64,000 bases of DNA from Flectonema sp. DT1601 (taxonomy: Eukaryota > Euglenozoa > Diplonemea > Diplonemida > Diplonemidae). The stretch is from positions 124,001 through 188,000 of the forward strand of contig OZ025790.1 in the NCBI GenBank assembly GCA_964019425.1, read 5' to 3'. Positions 24,230 to 37,372 of the stretch are shown one piece after another. Made by a program: the position numbers and the translations under genes. Positions within the stretch are counted from its first letter, which is position 1; each line of letters begins with the position of its first letter. The notes beneath the pieces were generated by a model. The model made no database searches. It worked only from the letters and a program-made list of their open reading frames with translations, and was not told where the DNA came from.

Positions 24230-24725
24230 TAAATTTATATTGCGGCTAAATTATTTATCACGTTGTATTGAAAATATAAAAGTTTCCTTTTTTTTTTTTT
24301 TTTGCGTTTTTCAGTAACAATGACGTGTTGCCTTTAGGTGAGAAGGGGAGGAAGGGTCAATTTTCACGACCCGGGATACGCTTCAATAATCACCATACTC
24401 GCGGCGGGCTACATTCTAAGTTTTTTTTTTTAAAAAAAATGGGAAATGTGTGTGGATGGGTTGGATCAGAGACCAGAAGCCTCCCCATTGGTTGCTTGTT
24501 ATCAATGCCTGATAATTCAGATATAAAAAAAAACCTCTTTTATTTGCAACGAGGTTATTTTTTTTTTTTTTTTTTTGGTGTTGGGAGAAAAGATACATAC
24601 TGATCAAAATCAAGTAACGCAGTGCACTTTAAAAGGTTGAAAAAAGATCTTAATCAACGAACCAAAGAAATAATAGGTTTTTCCTTTTCATTATTTTGTG
24701 CAATATAAATGAGGAATTTTTTTTA

Positions 24726-24757
<32 letters not shown>

Positions 24758-25793
24758 AAACGACTGTATGATTCAAACAAAAGGTTTTTTTTTTTTTTTT
24801 TTTTCTTCTTTTTTTTTTGGAATCTATTGTAGCCATTATTCAAAAAAATAATAAAAAAAAAAATAATGAAAAATAATTTTATGCGCAGGAGCGAACGTTT
24901 TTAACTGTGAGATCAAATAAATAAAAAATTTTATGAGAAATTTGCAAAAATACTAACTGCATGAATCGTAATAACAAAAAAAAAAAAAAAAAAAAGCTAA
25001 AATTGTTGTATCTGTCGGGATACAACAATTTTACAGTGAACAAATAATCACTTAACTTGTAAGTATCAATCTTGTAAGATCAAAGGAGGAGACAACAAAA
25101 AACTCGTTTTTTTTTCTTCTTTTTGTTGTTTGCAGCAAGAACAAACATTAAGCAAATAACTATTTAGACGTTTTCAAACTTCAAAAATCGCAAGAATAAA
25201 AATAAAAAATAAAAAAAGTACAAAAAAGAATTCAAATGTAAAAAGAGTGGATAAAATTGAAGGTTAAAAATATCTCACTTTATTTTTTTAATTTTTTTTT
25301 TTCCCGGTAAAAAATATTATTTGGTATAAAAATAAAAACAAATAAATAAAAACGAAAAGAGAATAGGGACAAGTAGTCACCACGTTCTGCCCTCTGGTCA
25401 CAGTTTTTTATTAGGAAAGATACCAGTGTAAGCAACCTAATTTTATTCTGTGACTAGTGCAGGGGTGAATTCTTGCGACTTTTCGTCGTACAAGTTTTAA
25501 TTTTCCACAAACTGGCAATTAGCCTACAGGAAAAATTAGAATGGGAAAAAAAAAAGAATCCTTTTTTTTTTTTTTTTTTTCCCCGTCACCCCTCCTCATC
25601 ACTTCTTTTTACTAGTTGTAATTTAACCAATATGTTTTTTTTCCGAAAACCGGCATAAAATAAAAAAATCACAGGAGAAAAGAACAAAAAAATAAAAAAT
25701 AAAAAAATAACAATTTGAGGAAAGAAAGATTTGACTAAAGGGAAATATTTCAAGGAAATATTAAACAAAAGAAGCTTCAGTCGTTACTTAGAA
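19292..25793. other. 6.5-kb gene-free spacer between paralogues 1 and 2
   Basis: It is very rich in homopolymers (A-run at 24191-24227, T-runs near 20042-20061, 22762-22787 and 24740-24756) and has an ATT microsatellite near 22875-22900. A hairpin sits at 24998-25033. Non-repetitive islands at about 20560-20720, 20870-20930, 23150-23320, 23560-24110 and 24310-24500 show no coding sense on either strand. They could hold unrecognised RNAs. Confidence 0.5.
24998..25033. repeat. Perfect 15-bp inverted repeat (hairpin)
   Basis: TAAAATTGTTGTATC pairs exactly with GATACAACAATTTTA around the loop TGTCGG. It lies just after an A-run. Function is unknown. A structured transcript end or a foldback insertion are both possible. 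Confidence 0.8.
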
Positions 25794-26669
25794 TCAAACA
25801 ACATAGCTGTATTGACGTTCACATGATATTCTTTGCGAAATCTGATCCCCGAAGTTAGAAACAGTGTAATATGGAAGAGCGTAAGGAATCTGCTGCAATG
25901 CAGTTGCTCCGTTTGCTAACACGTTCATCTGTGTGACCCACACAGAGTGCGTAACGACACCAATCTGCTGTGGAACAGCAGCAGGCTGAACAGAATGAAT
26001 AGCAGCTTGCTGCTGGATCGGCACAGTAGTAACAGCAGCAGCAGCAGCAGCAGGTAGAGAGAATCCATGAACTGGAGAGTCTCCATTAAAATCACCTCTT
26101 GGTGATGGTAGTGGGCTGTCCAAAGGAGAACATGGTAGTGAAGGCATACTCTCACAGTCATCCTCTGGCTCTGCCGGAGGTGTTGACAACATTTTCTTCA
26201 AGTAAGTTACCTTCTTGTGGACATCATCTTCAACCTTACCAAGTCTAACGTAGTTTACCACACGAAGTCCGTGAATCTTAGCTCTCTCCTCAAGGCTCTG
26301 CTTCTTGTAGTTAACGTGGTACTTAGTGCAAGCTCTGTCCCGGCAACCTTCAGGGGTACCGAATTCGTGACATTTCCAATCAGCACCAGTGAGTCCAACT
26401 CTGTGCTGTCTTTGGCACTCACGGCATCTCAGAGTGATGAATTGCTTCTCTGCTCTGACGTTATCCCAGTTGTTGTGCGAGCACTTTCTCTTGTTGTTGT
26501 TGTTGCTGCTGTTGTTGCTAACGGTGTTGTTACCGTTGTTGTTACCGTTGTTGTTACCGTTGTTGTTACCGTTGTTGTTAGCATTGGACTTGTTGCTTCC
26601 AGTGGAATGCTTCTTACTAACACGGTTAGCCTGACCTGCTGCCTTTGCGACTGGGGTTTGATGTGCCAT
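25794..26669 (-). CDS. HNNWDNVR/CCCH zinc-finger protein, paralogue 2
   Basis: This encodes 291 residues from ATG 26669. An Asn/Gly repeat at about residues 27-50 is coded by a 12-bp unit repeated at least four times (26521-26580). The shared core follows: CSHNNWDNVR, LRCRECQRQHR, a CCCH finger (WKCHEFGTPEGC..CTKYH, C-x8-C-x4-C-x3-H) and KKQSLEERAKIHG. After the core comes VNYVRLGKVEDDVHKKV, closely matching paralogue 4, then Pro/Ser-, Ala- and Gln-rich sequence to the end. Low-complexity tails of this type often mediate protein contacts or granule entry in RNA-binding proteins (family knowledge). Role in mRNA control is inferred. The only AG close upstream is CTAG about 26 nt away. Confidence 0.88.
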   Translation of the reverse strand: MAHQTPVAKAAGQANRVSKKHSTGSNKSNANNNGNNNGNNNGNNNGNNTVSNNSSNNNNKRKCSHNNWDNVRAEKQFITLRCRECQRQHRVGLTGADWKCHEFGTPEGCRDRACTKYHVNYKKQSLEERAKIHGLRVVNYVRLGKVEDDVHKKVTYLKKMLSTPPAEPEDDCESMPSLPCSPLDSPLPSPRGDFNGDSPVHGFSLPAAAAAAVTTVPIQQQAAIHSVQPAAVPQQIGVVTHSVWVTQMNVLANGATALQQIPYALPYYTVSNFGDQISQRISCERQYSYVV

Positions 26670-28988
26670 TGAGTTAAAGTGTTTTAAAAAAGAGTCTAGC
26701 GGGACTGAGGGGGGTAAACTGTTTGATTAGGTTCATACGAATGTAAATATCTGTGCATTCCCCCATGTAGCAATGGAGTAGAATCTACTTACTTAATTAT
26801 AATGTTCATAAAGAAAACATTCTTCTTGAGACTGAGGGGGGAAATTGTTTGATATTTAGATTATCTGAACATCAAAAAGGATAACTATAACATCTGCCAG
26901 ATACAGTGAACTATGGTGATAGTTTCGAGAGTAATCCATATACCCTTTTGAATGTAGGAACAACTCATTTCTTGCTGTTGTGACCTGATAAAATAAATAG
27001 ATCATTTACCACAATAACGACATTACTATAAATACAGCAGTGCTGCTACTACGATCATGAAGAAGCAAGAGGCTACTCGTAATCAGCTAGCATGGGAGAA
27101 AGAACGGAAGAAGAAAAAAACAATCGTTACTAAATTCGTAGTAAAAAAACAAACCTAAAAAATGATGCTTTGTTTTGTTTATTCACGAACTGTATGATTG
27201 CTTACCTTTTTTTTTTTTTTTTTGTTACTTTGAACCATTTTTTACTGTGAGCATTATAGAGTGCTGCGACAATATTAATTTATTTATTTTTGTTTAAGAA
27301 GAAGATATCCAACGACAACAATAAGATCTCTCGACCCTACTAAATCCTATCCTACAATTCAAACAAGAAGTACTTGACTAGATTTTTCAAAAAAAAAGGA
27401 AACGATCGGACTTGTAGGTTTTCCCTAAGAATTTATATTAAAAAATTAAAATATTTTTTTACAAGCACAGATGCAAGCAGAAATAAACCTACGAATAAGG
27501 CTGTCGTAGCAAACTAATTTGTTACACCACGTAACGTAAAAGAGCAAGAGGGGAGAGATGTTCAAAAGTAAATTTAGTTTTTTTTTTTTTTTTTGTTAAT
27601 AAGCAATTGGTATCACCGTCAATTTCCATAAATGAGTTTCGCTCGACAGCAGCAAGCATCAGCCACACTTCAATTAGACCAAAGAGTGGAAGGGGACGGG
27701 GGGTGGTGCAATCTGAGCAGCTAGGTATCATCATTGCTGACAGTCAAAAAAAAAAAAAAGAGGGGGGGGAAAACGAGGGAGGGACAGAGGCGCGGCCGAA
27801 AATAGAAGAACAATAAAAAGACAGTTTCCGTATCGCAGAACCAATAGAAAAATAAATTTAAAAAAAAAAAAAAAGACCTCAGAAAGCTGTTCTTCCAACC
27901 AAGATATAATTGTTTGCTCCGGTGTGGTTTTGGGTTTTGCATTTCATTTTCTGTATCATGTACAAGTTTTAGATTTGAAATATCATCTTGTTGAACTCAC
28001 CACACTTTAAGCCACAATCCAGTATAGAGACACCAATCGGACAGTGCCGAAATGCTACCACATGGATTATGGATGAACACCTCTACAGTCTAGAGACATA
28101 CATCTCTATTATGACAAAGTAGCCAGCAACATGTTTACCAAAAGAATACAAAGGTTTGATACAGTTAATAATAATTAATCGCATCATAGAGGGTTGACAG
28201 AATCGGCCTGACATGACAGGCTTCGGAGGAAGAAGAGACAAAAGTTCATAATCTTTTTATAGACAATCCAAGTCTTGATAAACGTAACCAGCAAGCGCGC
28301 TTTTTTAAAAAAAAAAAAAATAAAATAAAAAGTATAGATCCCAGGCATCAAAGCGCAGTGAAACATCACGGCAATAGCAAAGACCGGAAAAGAAGGTTTG
28401 ACATTATAGTAGTTAATTAATTGAGTGCGATGTTACCAACAAAAAGAAAGTTAGTTAGAATACGAATTCATTATAAGATAGTGCACTAAATCAAAAAATA
28501 TAAAAAAAAATAAAATGAAAAAACGTTAATTCGTTAGCGAGTCCAACAATGCTGCCGAACACTAGTTGAAAGGAAGCTCGAACCGAAAAAGAAAACGAAA
28601 GAAAGTGGCAGCTTTACAATATTAACCAATTGCTGAAAAGTGTTTAAAATTTTGCGTGAGTTCGAACTGCGAAAAAATTAAGTATCTGATTTTTGACGCA
28701 TTCACTATTTCTAGTTTACGAATAGTGATCCCCAGTGAGACACCACTGCTGCGTACTAATAGAATATCGGATATCGGGAATTGAAAAGATCGAATTGAAA
28801 AAAATATAAAATACGAAGTCGGTACCAGCAACAGAGTCAAGTGACACTGATTTTGAACATTTTTTAGCAGTTGATTAATATAATCATCTGACTACTGTAC
28901 TCCCAGAAAAAAAGAAATTTATTTGCAAGGACAAAAAACCAAGCCTCTCGTGTTTACGATTTTTTTTTCTTTTTTTTCTTTTTTTCAG

Positions 28989-29023
<35 letters not shown>

Positions 29024-30178
29024 GATGCCACGAGGAGTATAAATAAACGCTTATAAAGCTATGAATTTACACACGTGAATATGAAAGAAGAAGCGAGACA
29101 GTAGACAGGTTTATAACATAAATAATTATAACACGACAGTGCACAAGTATATTGAGGTTTGCAGAATACCCCTCTAGACTTGGTACAAGAGGAGAGGGTT
29201 TTTTTCGTAACCTCACTCATAACAATATTTAAAAAAAAATAAAAAAAGAATTGCGAATAATAATAAGATAAATATATCGGAGGTGGTCCAAAGGTTCTAC
29301 AGTACAATTAGGTCATTTCAGCACAGTGAGGAACACTTTGAGTGTGACCAGAATCAACAGCCTGAAGGAGTCCAAAATTGCCTGAGTACCAAGTTTTGTT
29401 AACAGAAAAGCTGATGTTCAAGCGCTTATATAGGATTTTTTTTTTTAAACAAACATTTGTGTCTTCATTTCAAATTCAGGGTTTAAAAAAAATAAAAGAT
29501 TTAAAAAAAAAAAAAAAACACAATCATGACAGCTTGCAGAGTTCTGCCGGGCTCTGAGGCCACTTCTAAACCAAGTCACACGGTTTCAATAGTGACCGCC
29601 ACGTAATAATTTCCCACAAAAAAAAAAAAAAAAAAAACACAACACGAATCATAATAACACGATAATGAAAAGAGGGGGAAAAAACTCAAACCGCAGCGAT
29701 CCCTTCCCAGCGAAATAATGGGATACGCGGAAGGATAACTAGATACCGTTAAATCGATGATAAATTTGGAAAAACGAAACAAGACTATCAGTTGCATGGG
29801 AGAAGTTAAGGAACTGAATACAATAACAAAACAAAACAAATAATTGACAACAACAGCATCTAATAGAAATTTTCTTTTTTTTTTTTTAGAACCGTAGCTT
29901 TTTTTTTTTTTTTTGTGTCAACAATATAATTTTTGTTTTTCTTTCGAATAAAAACAAATATAAAAAAAATAAAAAGATCGATAAAAAAAATTTTGATATA
30001 TTCGATCCAATAAAAGAGTTTTTCACTATTTCCAGCAATCAAAGAGGAAATTTTTTACCCTCCGGCATTGGGATTGCGATCGGATCTAATATAAGTTGGA
30101 CAAAGGGATAAAATAAAAGGTAATAATATTTTTTTGAAAATAATTTTCCTGGTCAGAAGAGATACGTTGCAACAACGA

Positions 30179-30216
<38 letters not shown>

Positions 30217-30646
30217 CAAACAAAAAAATTTTTATAAAAAAAAAAAAAAAAAAAGTGATTGTGAACCAAAAAAGAAGAGGAGGAGGGAAAACAATAGAAG
30301 CACAAGATGATTACCAAGGTCAATGTAGAAGAGAGAAAAAACAGAATCCTAACACGGTTCCGTGCTAAGACGGAAATAGTTCTTATTCGTAGTGACTTGA
30401 CCCCACAAGTTATAGTAAAGTTCATTTCTCCTCTCTTCTCTAATATATTTGTAGTTGTTGTTTTTTTTTATTGTCAACAGCAAGCGCGCCGATGGGAAAA
30501 CAAAAAACAAAGCTGGCTCAGTGGCTGAAAGAAAACAAAAAACTGCCTTAGAGTTTGCTTGTTGTTTTTTTTTTTTTTTTGTCGTTAATGGCGCTGGAGC
30601 TATTTTTTTAAAAAAATAAAAACAACGAAAAGAGAATTTGACCATT
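26670..30646. other. 4-kb gene-free spacer between paralogues 2 and 3
   Basis: A repeat D unit at about 28454-28564 resembles those near 12.9 and 13.7 kb (GTTAGAATACGA..CACTAAATCAAAA). The region also has an A-run near 28989-29022 and a T-run at 30182-30216 followed at once by an A-run. A G-rich segment near 27690-27790 is translatable on both strands but shows no protein character. No gene is called. Confidence 0.5.
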
Positions 30647-31144
30647 TTAGTGGTCGCTTACAGATCCGTTTGACGATGCACTGACGCTATCATCAGTGAG
30701 TGACGCTAGCGATGAGGACTGGCTTTGAATATCATTCTTCTTTTGGGATCTTTTAAACTCATACGCCCCGCACTCATTCAATGCCATTAATATCTTTAGT
30801 GGAGAAGCTCTGGGTTCAACAAGCTTTACTCCGTGGATCTTAATCCTCTCTTCGAGACTTTGCTTTCTCTGATTAACATGAGGCCTTTTACATCCTTCTG
30901 TGGGACACTCTCCGATACTGAAATCCTCACATTTCCAGCTCTTTGTGAGAGGAACTTTTTTCTGACATTGGCACACTCTACACCTCAGGGTTATTACCTT
31001 CACAGATCTTTTCTCAATTCGAACATTGTCCCAGTCGTTGTGATCACATTTTCTTTGTCCTCTTCTACGTCTCACTACCTTCTTCCCTTCAGAAGCTTCA
31101 GCACAATGCTGGTTAGGACTTGTTTTAACACTAAGACCAGTCAT
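30647..31144 (-). CDS. HNNWDNVR/CCCH zinc-finger protein, paralogue 3
   Basis: This encodes 165 residues from ATG 31144, the shortest family member. A basic patch (KKVVRRRRGQRKC) precedes the core. The first motif reads CDHNDWDNVR, with D replacing the second N, then LRCRVCQCQ. The CCCH finger is C-x7-C-x4-C-x3-H (CEDFSIGEC..CKRPH), one residue tighter than its paralogues, followed by RKQSLEERIKIHG. The tail is short and Ser-rich with no Gln tract. CCCTCACAG lies 21 nt upstream of the ATG. An RNA-binding role is inferred from the finger. Confidence 0.85.
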   Translation of the reverse strand: MTGLSVKTSPNQHCAEASEGKKVVRRRRGQRKCDHNDWDNVRIEKRSVKVITLRCRVCQCQKKVPLTKSWKCEDFSIGECPTEGCKRPHVNQRKQSLEERIKIHGVKLVEPRASPLKILMALNECGAYEFKRSQKKNDIQSQSSSLASLTDDSVSASSNGSVSDH

Positions 31145-34100
31145 GTTGTTAGGAAGCGATAAAAGCTGTGAGGGAAATTATTTAAAATACTAATTGTACT
31201 TTATAACGTAAGGCTGTCTCTAACCATCATGACGTTTCGAATTGGTGGCTTCGACTACTTCGTTGATGAGGTACGCCCTGTTGGTATCCTTTACCTCTAT
31301 TCTCTCATCATTATGGCGATGGCTGTTGGAAAGATGAAATATAAATTAATTTTCAAACTTACGAGAGAAACTTAAATTAACCTCCATTAACCGGTGATTA
31401 GTTACACCGGAAAAGACAACATGCAGACCAAACATGAAAAACCTCTCATATTTCTTGCAGAAAATTAAATTGCCCAACACATGCGGATTGTGGTACCAAA
31501 AAAAGAGAAATCTCGCCTGACAATTTGTGACGAGATATTTCCAACTATATACAAGAGTGAATTAAAAAGTGAAGGGGAAAAAAAAACACAATTTGGCATC
31601 GTGTTTGAAATCCCCGTTGGATTTTGGAGTTTTTTTTTTTTTTTTTGTTCTTTTTTGATCCAAAAAATCCACATGGAGGAAGCAATTTAAGTCAACCAGA
31701 TAAACAACCCAACATGGTTCGGTCGAGGTGTGCTGCTAAAAGTAAATGTACTGAAGCAGAAAATTTGGTATACTACGCTGGAGAGAGGAAAAAAAAAAAA
31801 AAAAAAAAAGGACAAAAAAAAAAAAAGAAAAAAAAAGGGGGATTTTAAAAAAAAAAAAAAATGAAAATAAAATAAAATAAAAGGAGAAAAGAACAGAGGC
31901 GCAAAACACAATTTCCCTCGTCGCTTACAAAACCAAATTCCCAACAGTGGTGAATGGGATGATGACATGTGAACGATGATCATTGTGAATGCTATTATTT
32001 GAAATACTTCACCTCTCCAGGTGGTATAATGGACATACACGTACTGCAGTCCTCCAATCACAAATCTCGAAAAAAGTCACCTCTCTGTGTGTTATTAGAG
32101 GTAAAGAATAACGACACGACGAATACCTGATGATAGTGTCGAGCCTTGAACCAACGTCTTGTCTGTATCAGTCACGAATTGTATATCTTAGAAGATTGGT
32201 TAACAATTAAATTGCCTAAATTTATTTCATCAATCGCCCTGACCATTTCAAGGAATGAAAAAGTACTAGAAAAAGGCAATTTAGTGGAGTGTCATTACAC
32301 AAATCAAATAAAACAATTAAAATTAAAAACTGATGATCAGGTGTGCAGAAGATGAAAAAAGAGGCGAATTGGTTTTTCTCTCTCATTAAAAACAAAGTCA
32401 AAGCCTTTTATGTTTTTTTTTTTTTAAAAAAACTCAGGCGAGAATCACAATGAGAGTTTATTGTCTGTCTACCTTCCTTTTTATTATTATTATTTTATTT
32501 TTTTTTTTTTTAAACAAACAAAAAAAAAAAAAAAACGAGCATAACGTAAAACGAAGGACAAGCAAAAAAAAACTACTAAAACAGGGGATTCTATCACATA
32601 GTAGTAGTTTTTTTTTTTTTTTTTAATTTTTTTTTTTTTTTTTCCTAATAGAGCTGCGACAATCGAAAAACAGCTACTTTTGCTTGATTTTTTTTTTTTT
32701 TTTTTTTTTTTTTCCTAATTCGACATACATTAACTGAAAACAATAACTAATAACTAACATCGTCATCGTTTTTTTTTTTTTTTAAAAAAACAAATACCAA
32801 AAGAGGGTGGCAGTGGTCCTAGAATGCAACCCACCAAATACGTGGATAATCCTTACTTTTTGTAAGGCAACGGTATTTTTTTTTTTTTTTTTAAATTATG
32901 AAAATCCTTAGATGACTTTTTCCTCTGTATTGGATTTTTATTTTTTCTCAAAAAAAAAGGGATTTTCGCTGGGAAAAAGAATAAAAAAACAAAAAATAAA
33001 AAATAAAACAAAAAAAAAAAGGAAACAACAAGATGCAAATAACCCTTTTCCCCAAGCAAACAGGTGCAAATTACAATGCAGCCGTCAACCTGGAAAGGTG
33101 GGTTTACAAATCGTATAAAGTGAGTAAGCGCATGAAGGTTTTGTTACTTGTGCAAAGGCAGAACCTAGCTCTGTACCACAGCAAGGGAAGTTGTGAAAAA
33201 AATAAAAATGGCTGGGGGTGAGACAGTGCCTCACCAATTGCCGAGAGGACTTCAAATCAAAGAATACGTTTGGCTAACATTATTAATAATTGTAGGTCAG
33301 CTTGCGGATACGCCAATTTTCATTAAAATGTAGCTAATGAGCGACAAGAACCTGAAAATTGGAATCACATGGTGGCCTGAACACAAATGAAAACCAAAAA
33401 AAAAAAAAAAAAAAAAAAAAAAAACATCAAAAAGAAATTTAAAATAAAAGAACATGCTACAGCCAACAATTTCTACATTCCCATGAGGAGCGCAGAAGAA
33501 GTCTATGCAAGAGGAGTTTTTAAACCACAAATCGTAACCACTATTTAACAATAGACTTGCAAGAGTCTTTTTTTTTTTTTTTTTTTTTCTCCCACCATTG
33601 CCAAAGAGAAATAAAACAATGCAGCAGAGCAGGCATATAATTTCCACTTTAGACACGCCACCACCTCGAAGAAAGGAAGCTTTTGGCAACCTTTCACATT
33701 CTGAGACGGGAGAAGGTAGGAAGGAAAAAAAAAAAAGGGGGAAAAAAAAAGTTTTTGTTTGTAAAATACTAAATATAATATAAAAAAAAAAGAACGAAAA
33801 GAAATTCATCACGTGAAATCACCAGTGCATCCACTGCTAATTTTGGTTAGTTTTTTTATTTTTTTTATAAAAAAATAATAAAAAAACAAGGCTTGCTGCT
33901 TCACCAAGGAAGTACCGTTGAGTGACTGCTAACCAGGCATTTGGTTGAGTGAAAAAAAAGTGAACCGACACATAAAAACGATAAAATAATTTTAAAAAAA
34001 AAAAAAAAAGCCAACGAACTTTAGTCAACACCAATACAAGACTTTCATCAACGATAAAAAACGTAGTTATAATTACATGGTATTCTCAAAAACAACCAAA

Positions 34101-34600
34101 AACAAATCGAAAATCGGGATACAACAACAAAGTTGTTCGAAAACAGGCAAAAAAAAAAAAAAAAAAATAAGTTTTTTTTTTTTACGCAATCAACGAGAGA
34201 GGCAAGAGTTTCGCAACTTTCTTTGTTGAAAACGTTGCAATTTTTTTACACCACCTTGGATAGAGTAAACCTTGTAAGACACACGGATTTTCTAAAAACA
34301 AGCAGCCAGTCCAATTATTTCACTCCATGCTCCAGAGAACCACTCAAGTCTCCGTGCAAGACTGTACATTCAACGAATTAATTGGGGGAAAGTAAAAAAG
34401 ACAATATGAAATCTAAATAGATACGTTGAGTTAACTATTTTCAGATCCCATAAACGTCTCCGAGGCAGGGCTGTTTTTCATATAAATGGTTGACCTGACC
34501 ACATAATAAGCACTGGTTGAACTTATCTTATTTTCTTGCACACGATCTAACTAAGGAAAGAACCACTCTCATTCAGCAGTTTATTTACAATATAACAGGG
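31145..34600. other. Spacer, no gene
   Basis: It is full of homopolymers (near 31787-31860, 32682-32713 and 33396-33424). Several open frames on both strands are produced by poly-A or poly-T and read as Lys or Phe strings. No supported gene or RNA. Confidence 0.5.
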
Positions 34601-35111
34601 AATCTTTTTGTGCTCATTGATATCACAACAGTGAATAGTGTCTGTGATTGTAATCACTTGGGGGAAGTAAGAGACACTCTGAATTCTGAAATCAGACCAC
34701 CAACTCAAAAAGTATCTAATAGATAAGTAGAGTAAGTTATGAGCACTGACTGAACCATCATTTCGCAATCCCATTCTCAACTCACTCAAAGTCTTTTGTA
34801 TTCATTGATACACCATAACAGTGAATAGTGTCTGTGATTGTAATCACTTGGGGGAAGTAAGAGACACTCTGAAATCTGAAATCAGACTACCAACTCAAAA
34901 AGTATCTAATAGATAAGTAGAGTAAGTTATGAGCACTGACTGAACCATCATTTCGCAATCTCATTCTCAACTCACTCAAAGTCTTTTGTATTCATTGATA
35001 CACCATAACAGTGAATAGTGTCTGTGATTGTAATCACTTGGGGGAAGTAAGAGACACTCTGAATTCTGAAATCAGACTACCAACTCAAAAAGTATCTAAT
35101 AGATAAGTTGA
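34601..35111. repeat. 190-bp tandem repeat, three copies (last partial)
   Basis: The period is exactly 190 bp: the marker CAGTGAATAGTGTCTGTGA recurs with GTGAATAG at 34631, 34821 and 35011. Copies differ at only a few sites. Each carries an inverted pair GTGATT-GT-AATCAC and a TCTGA..TCAGA pair. The first copy is most diverged at its left edge, the third stops after about 120 bp. Open frames in it are short and not conserved across copies, so it is probably satellite-like DNA, not coding. Confidence 0.9.
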
Positions 35112-36578
35112 GAACGGTAATCCAAGAAGCCAACTCAAGTGTTAAGAAAAAAAAAAAAGGAATATATAAAAAAAAAAGAGAAAAAAACATAAAAGAACTT
35201 AATTTTTTTTTTTTTTCCAATAATAACTGAAGAATAAAAATAACAGCCTCGAAAACACAATAAAGAAAAAGCCTTTAAAGTGAGAAAAGCAAAAGCTATC
35301 AAAAAAGAAAAAAATATATGGAAAGGCACTGACGTAGAACTGTAGATGCAGAAAAATACGAACCTTCCGATAAATTCCACAACTTATGTGACTACACGAC
35401 TAAACTAAAAACAGGCTTACTCCAAGACTAAGAACCCTTAGAGACTTAACTTTCTTTCTGCTATACACAAGAAAGAACAAACACAAAAGACAAAGACCAA
35501 CTGCAAAAAAATAAAAAATAAAAAATAAAAAACACAAAAGAGCCTACAATGATGACAATAATGTTAAAATCGTAAAAAACTCTTTATTTTTTTTTTTTAT
35601 TTTTTTTTTTTTCTTCCCTGTTGCAGCAGCTCTCACAGATTTTCTGCTTTTTTTTTTTTTTTTTTTCTCGTTTCATGTTTTTTTTTTTCTCAACGGTTTG
35701 TTAGCTGAAGCAAATTATGACTTTTTTTCGAACGCAAATAGGAATCCTACAGAATAAGAATCCAACGTGATAAAAAAAAGCACGAAGAAAAAGAAAAAGG
35801 AATCTGGGAAACGACAAAAGAGTCTAAAAACTGTTTTCTTGGTTTATGTTGCGAAAACCGAAAAACAAACTTACAAAGGAAAGTTTATGGGATACGCCTA
35901 CCACACAGTTTTCTTTTGTGTTCCCTTTATTTATTTATTTACTTATTTTCTTTCACTTGTAATACTGACATAAAGAGAACAGAAAAAAAAATAAAAGACT
36001 AATCAACAATAACAAAAATAGGTAAGAAGAAAATTTTTTTAAAAAAAAAAATAAAAAATAAAAAATATATATTAAATAACGAGCTCGAACACGTAACGTA
36101 GGTGGAAGAGAGGCCACACAAGAAGCAATCCTTCAAAGTGACAGAGTGAGGGAAAGAAAAGACTTATAAAAATCGTCAACAAACCAGCTCAAACAACAAC
36201 AAGTAGAACAGCAATAGATGGACCACTACAACCTTCAACTGCACATATGGTTCAGTCACCAAGATGTGCCGATGAAGACTGCTGCTCGAGCAGACGCTGT
36301 CAGGGTTAAAAAAAATGCCAAAGTAAATAAAGACAGCATCTTTATAACATTATAGGCACTTCTTCCATGACAGAGAAATTGGTTTAAGGTTGACTTTTTT
36401 TTTTTTTTTTTTTTTTAAAACAAATTATATCAATAATTAAAAAAAAATAAAATAAAATAAAAAGAAAAGAAAAATCCAAGAACACGCATTTAGCCTTGGG
36501 AAACGAAAGATTTCTGCTGTCTGAAGAAAAAAAAAAAAAAAAAGCCATTATATTAGCTTTTTAAATTCTATTGTGGTG

Positions 36579-36592
36579 GCATTGTACAATGC
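36579..36592. repeat. 14-bp perfect palindrome
   Basis: GCATTGTACAATGC reads the same on both strands and sits in a non-homopolymer island. It may be a protein-binding site or chance. Confidence 0.4.
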
Positions 36593-37331
36593 ATGTCTGG
36601 TGCTATTTATGAGTCAGTTACAACGACAACGTTGCTAGAGACAATTGGTTATCAAGGGTAGGATTCCCTCAAGGCATGAACCCAGTAATCTGATGTTGAA
36701 AAATAAGAAGTGAAAAGAGGCAAAGCGAATCACTGGTAACCTCATCTCAACGGAAAATAACACTAACCAAGTGGTTAGTTTTTTCCGCTGAAAAAAAAAA
36801 ACGACGAAAATAACCATGTGATTCATACGTCAGTTCACCAACAACAATAACAACAATATTCAAACTTAGGGTGAACATACCCTGTGGTAGATGCGTAGGG
36901 TGGATTTATTATTATTATCATTATCTGTTTTTTTTTTCCTTTTGCATTCCATTCCCTACGAAAGAAAATTACCACAATGAAGAACAAAAATAAAAATAAA
37001 ATAAAAAAAAACCTACCACAGAACCAATAATAGTCACTTTTAACAACAAAAGCACTTTGAGGATAATCAGCAAGACAGCAAAGAGTCAACCGGGGGTCAT
37101 TCAGATATAAAGACAATGCTCTGGCTTAACTTGCTCAAGCAGATTTTCAGCAAATTGTTCAGAACGGGAATTATGGAAAAAGACAATCCCTTTGGTGGTT
37201 GTAGCCAACAAGAAATGTTGACTAACGAAGAAAAGAAAAAAAAAAAAAAAAAATAAGCAAAAAGAAATCTCAAATACATCAGTTCTACCGACTAGCATAA
37301 TAATATTATGCTATTCATTTTTTTTTTTTTT

Positions 37332-37372
<41 letters not shown>

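Noticed and set aside
26217-26672. Plus-strand frame opposite the 25794-26669 gene
   Set aside because: Shadow of the Asn/Gly repeat and core of the minus-strand zinc-finger gene.
33297-33812. 171-codon minus-strand frame
   Set aside because: Phe/Lys strings from homopolymers; no protein features beyond that.
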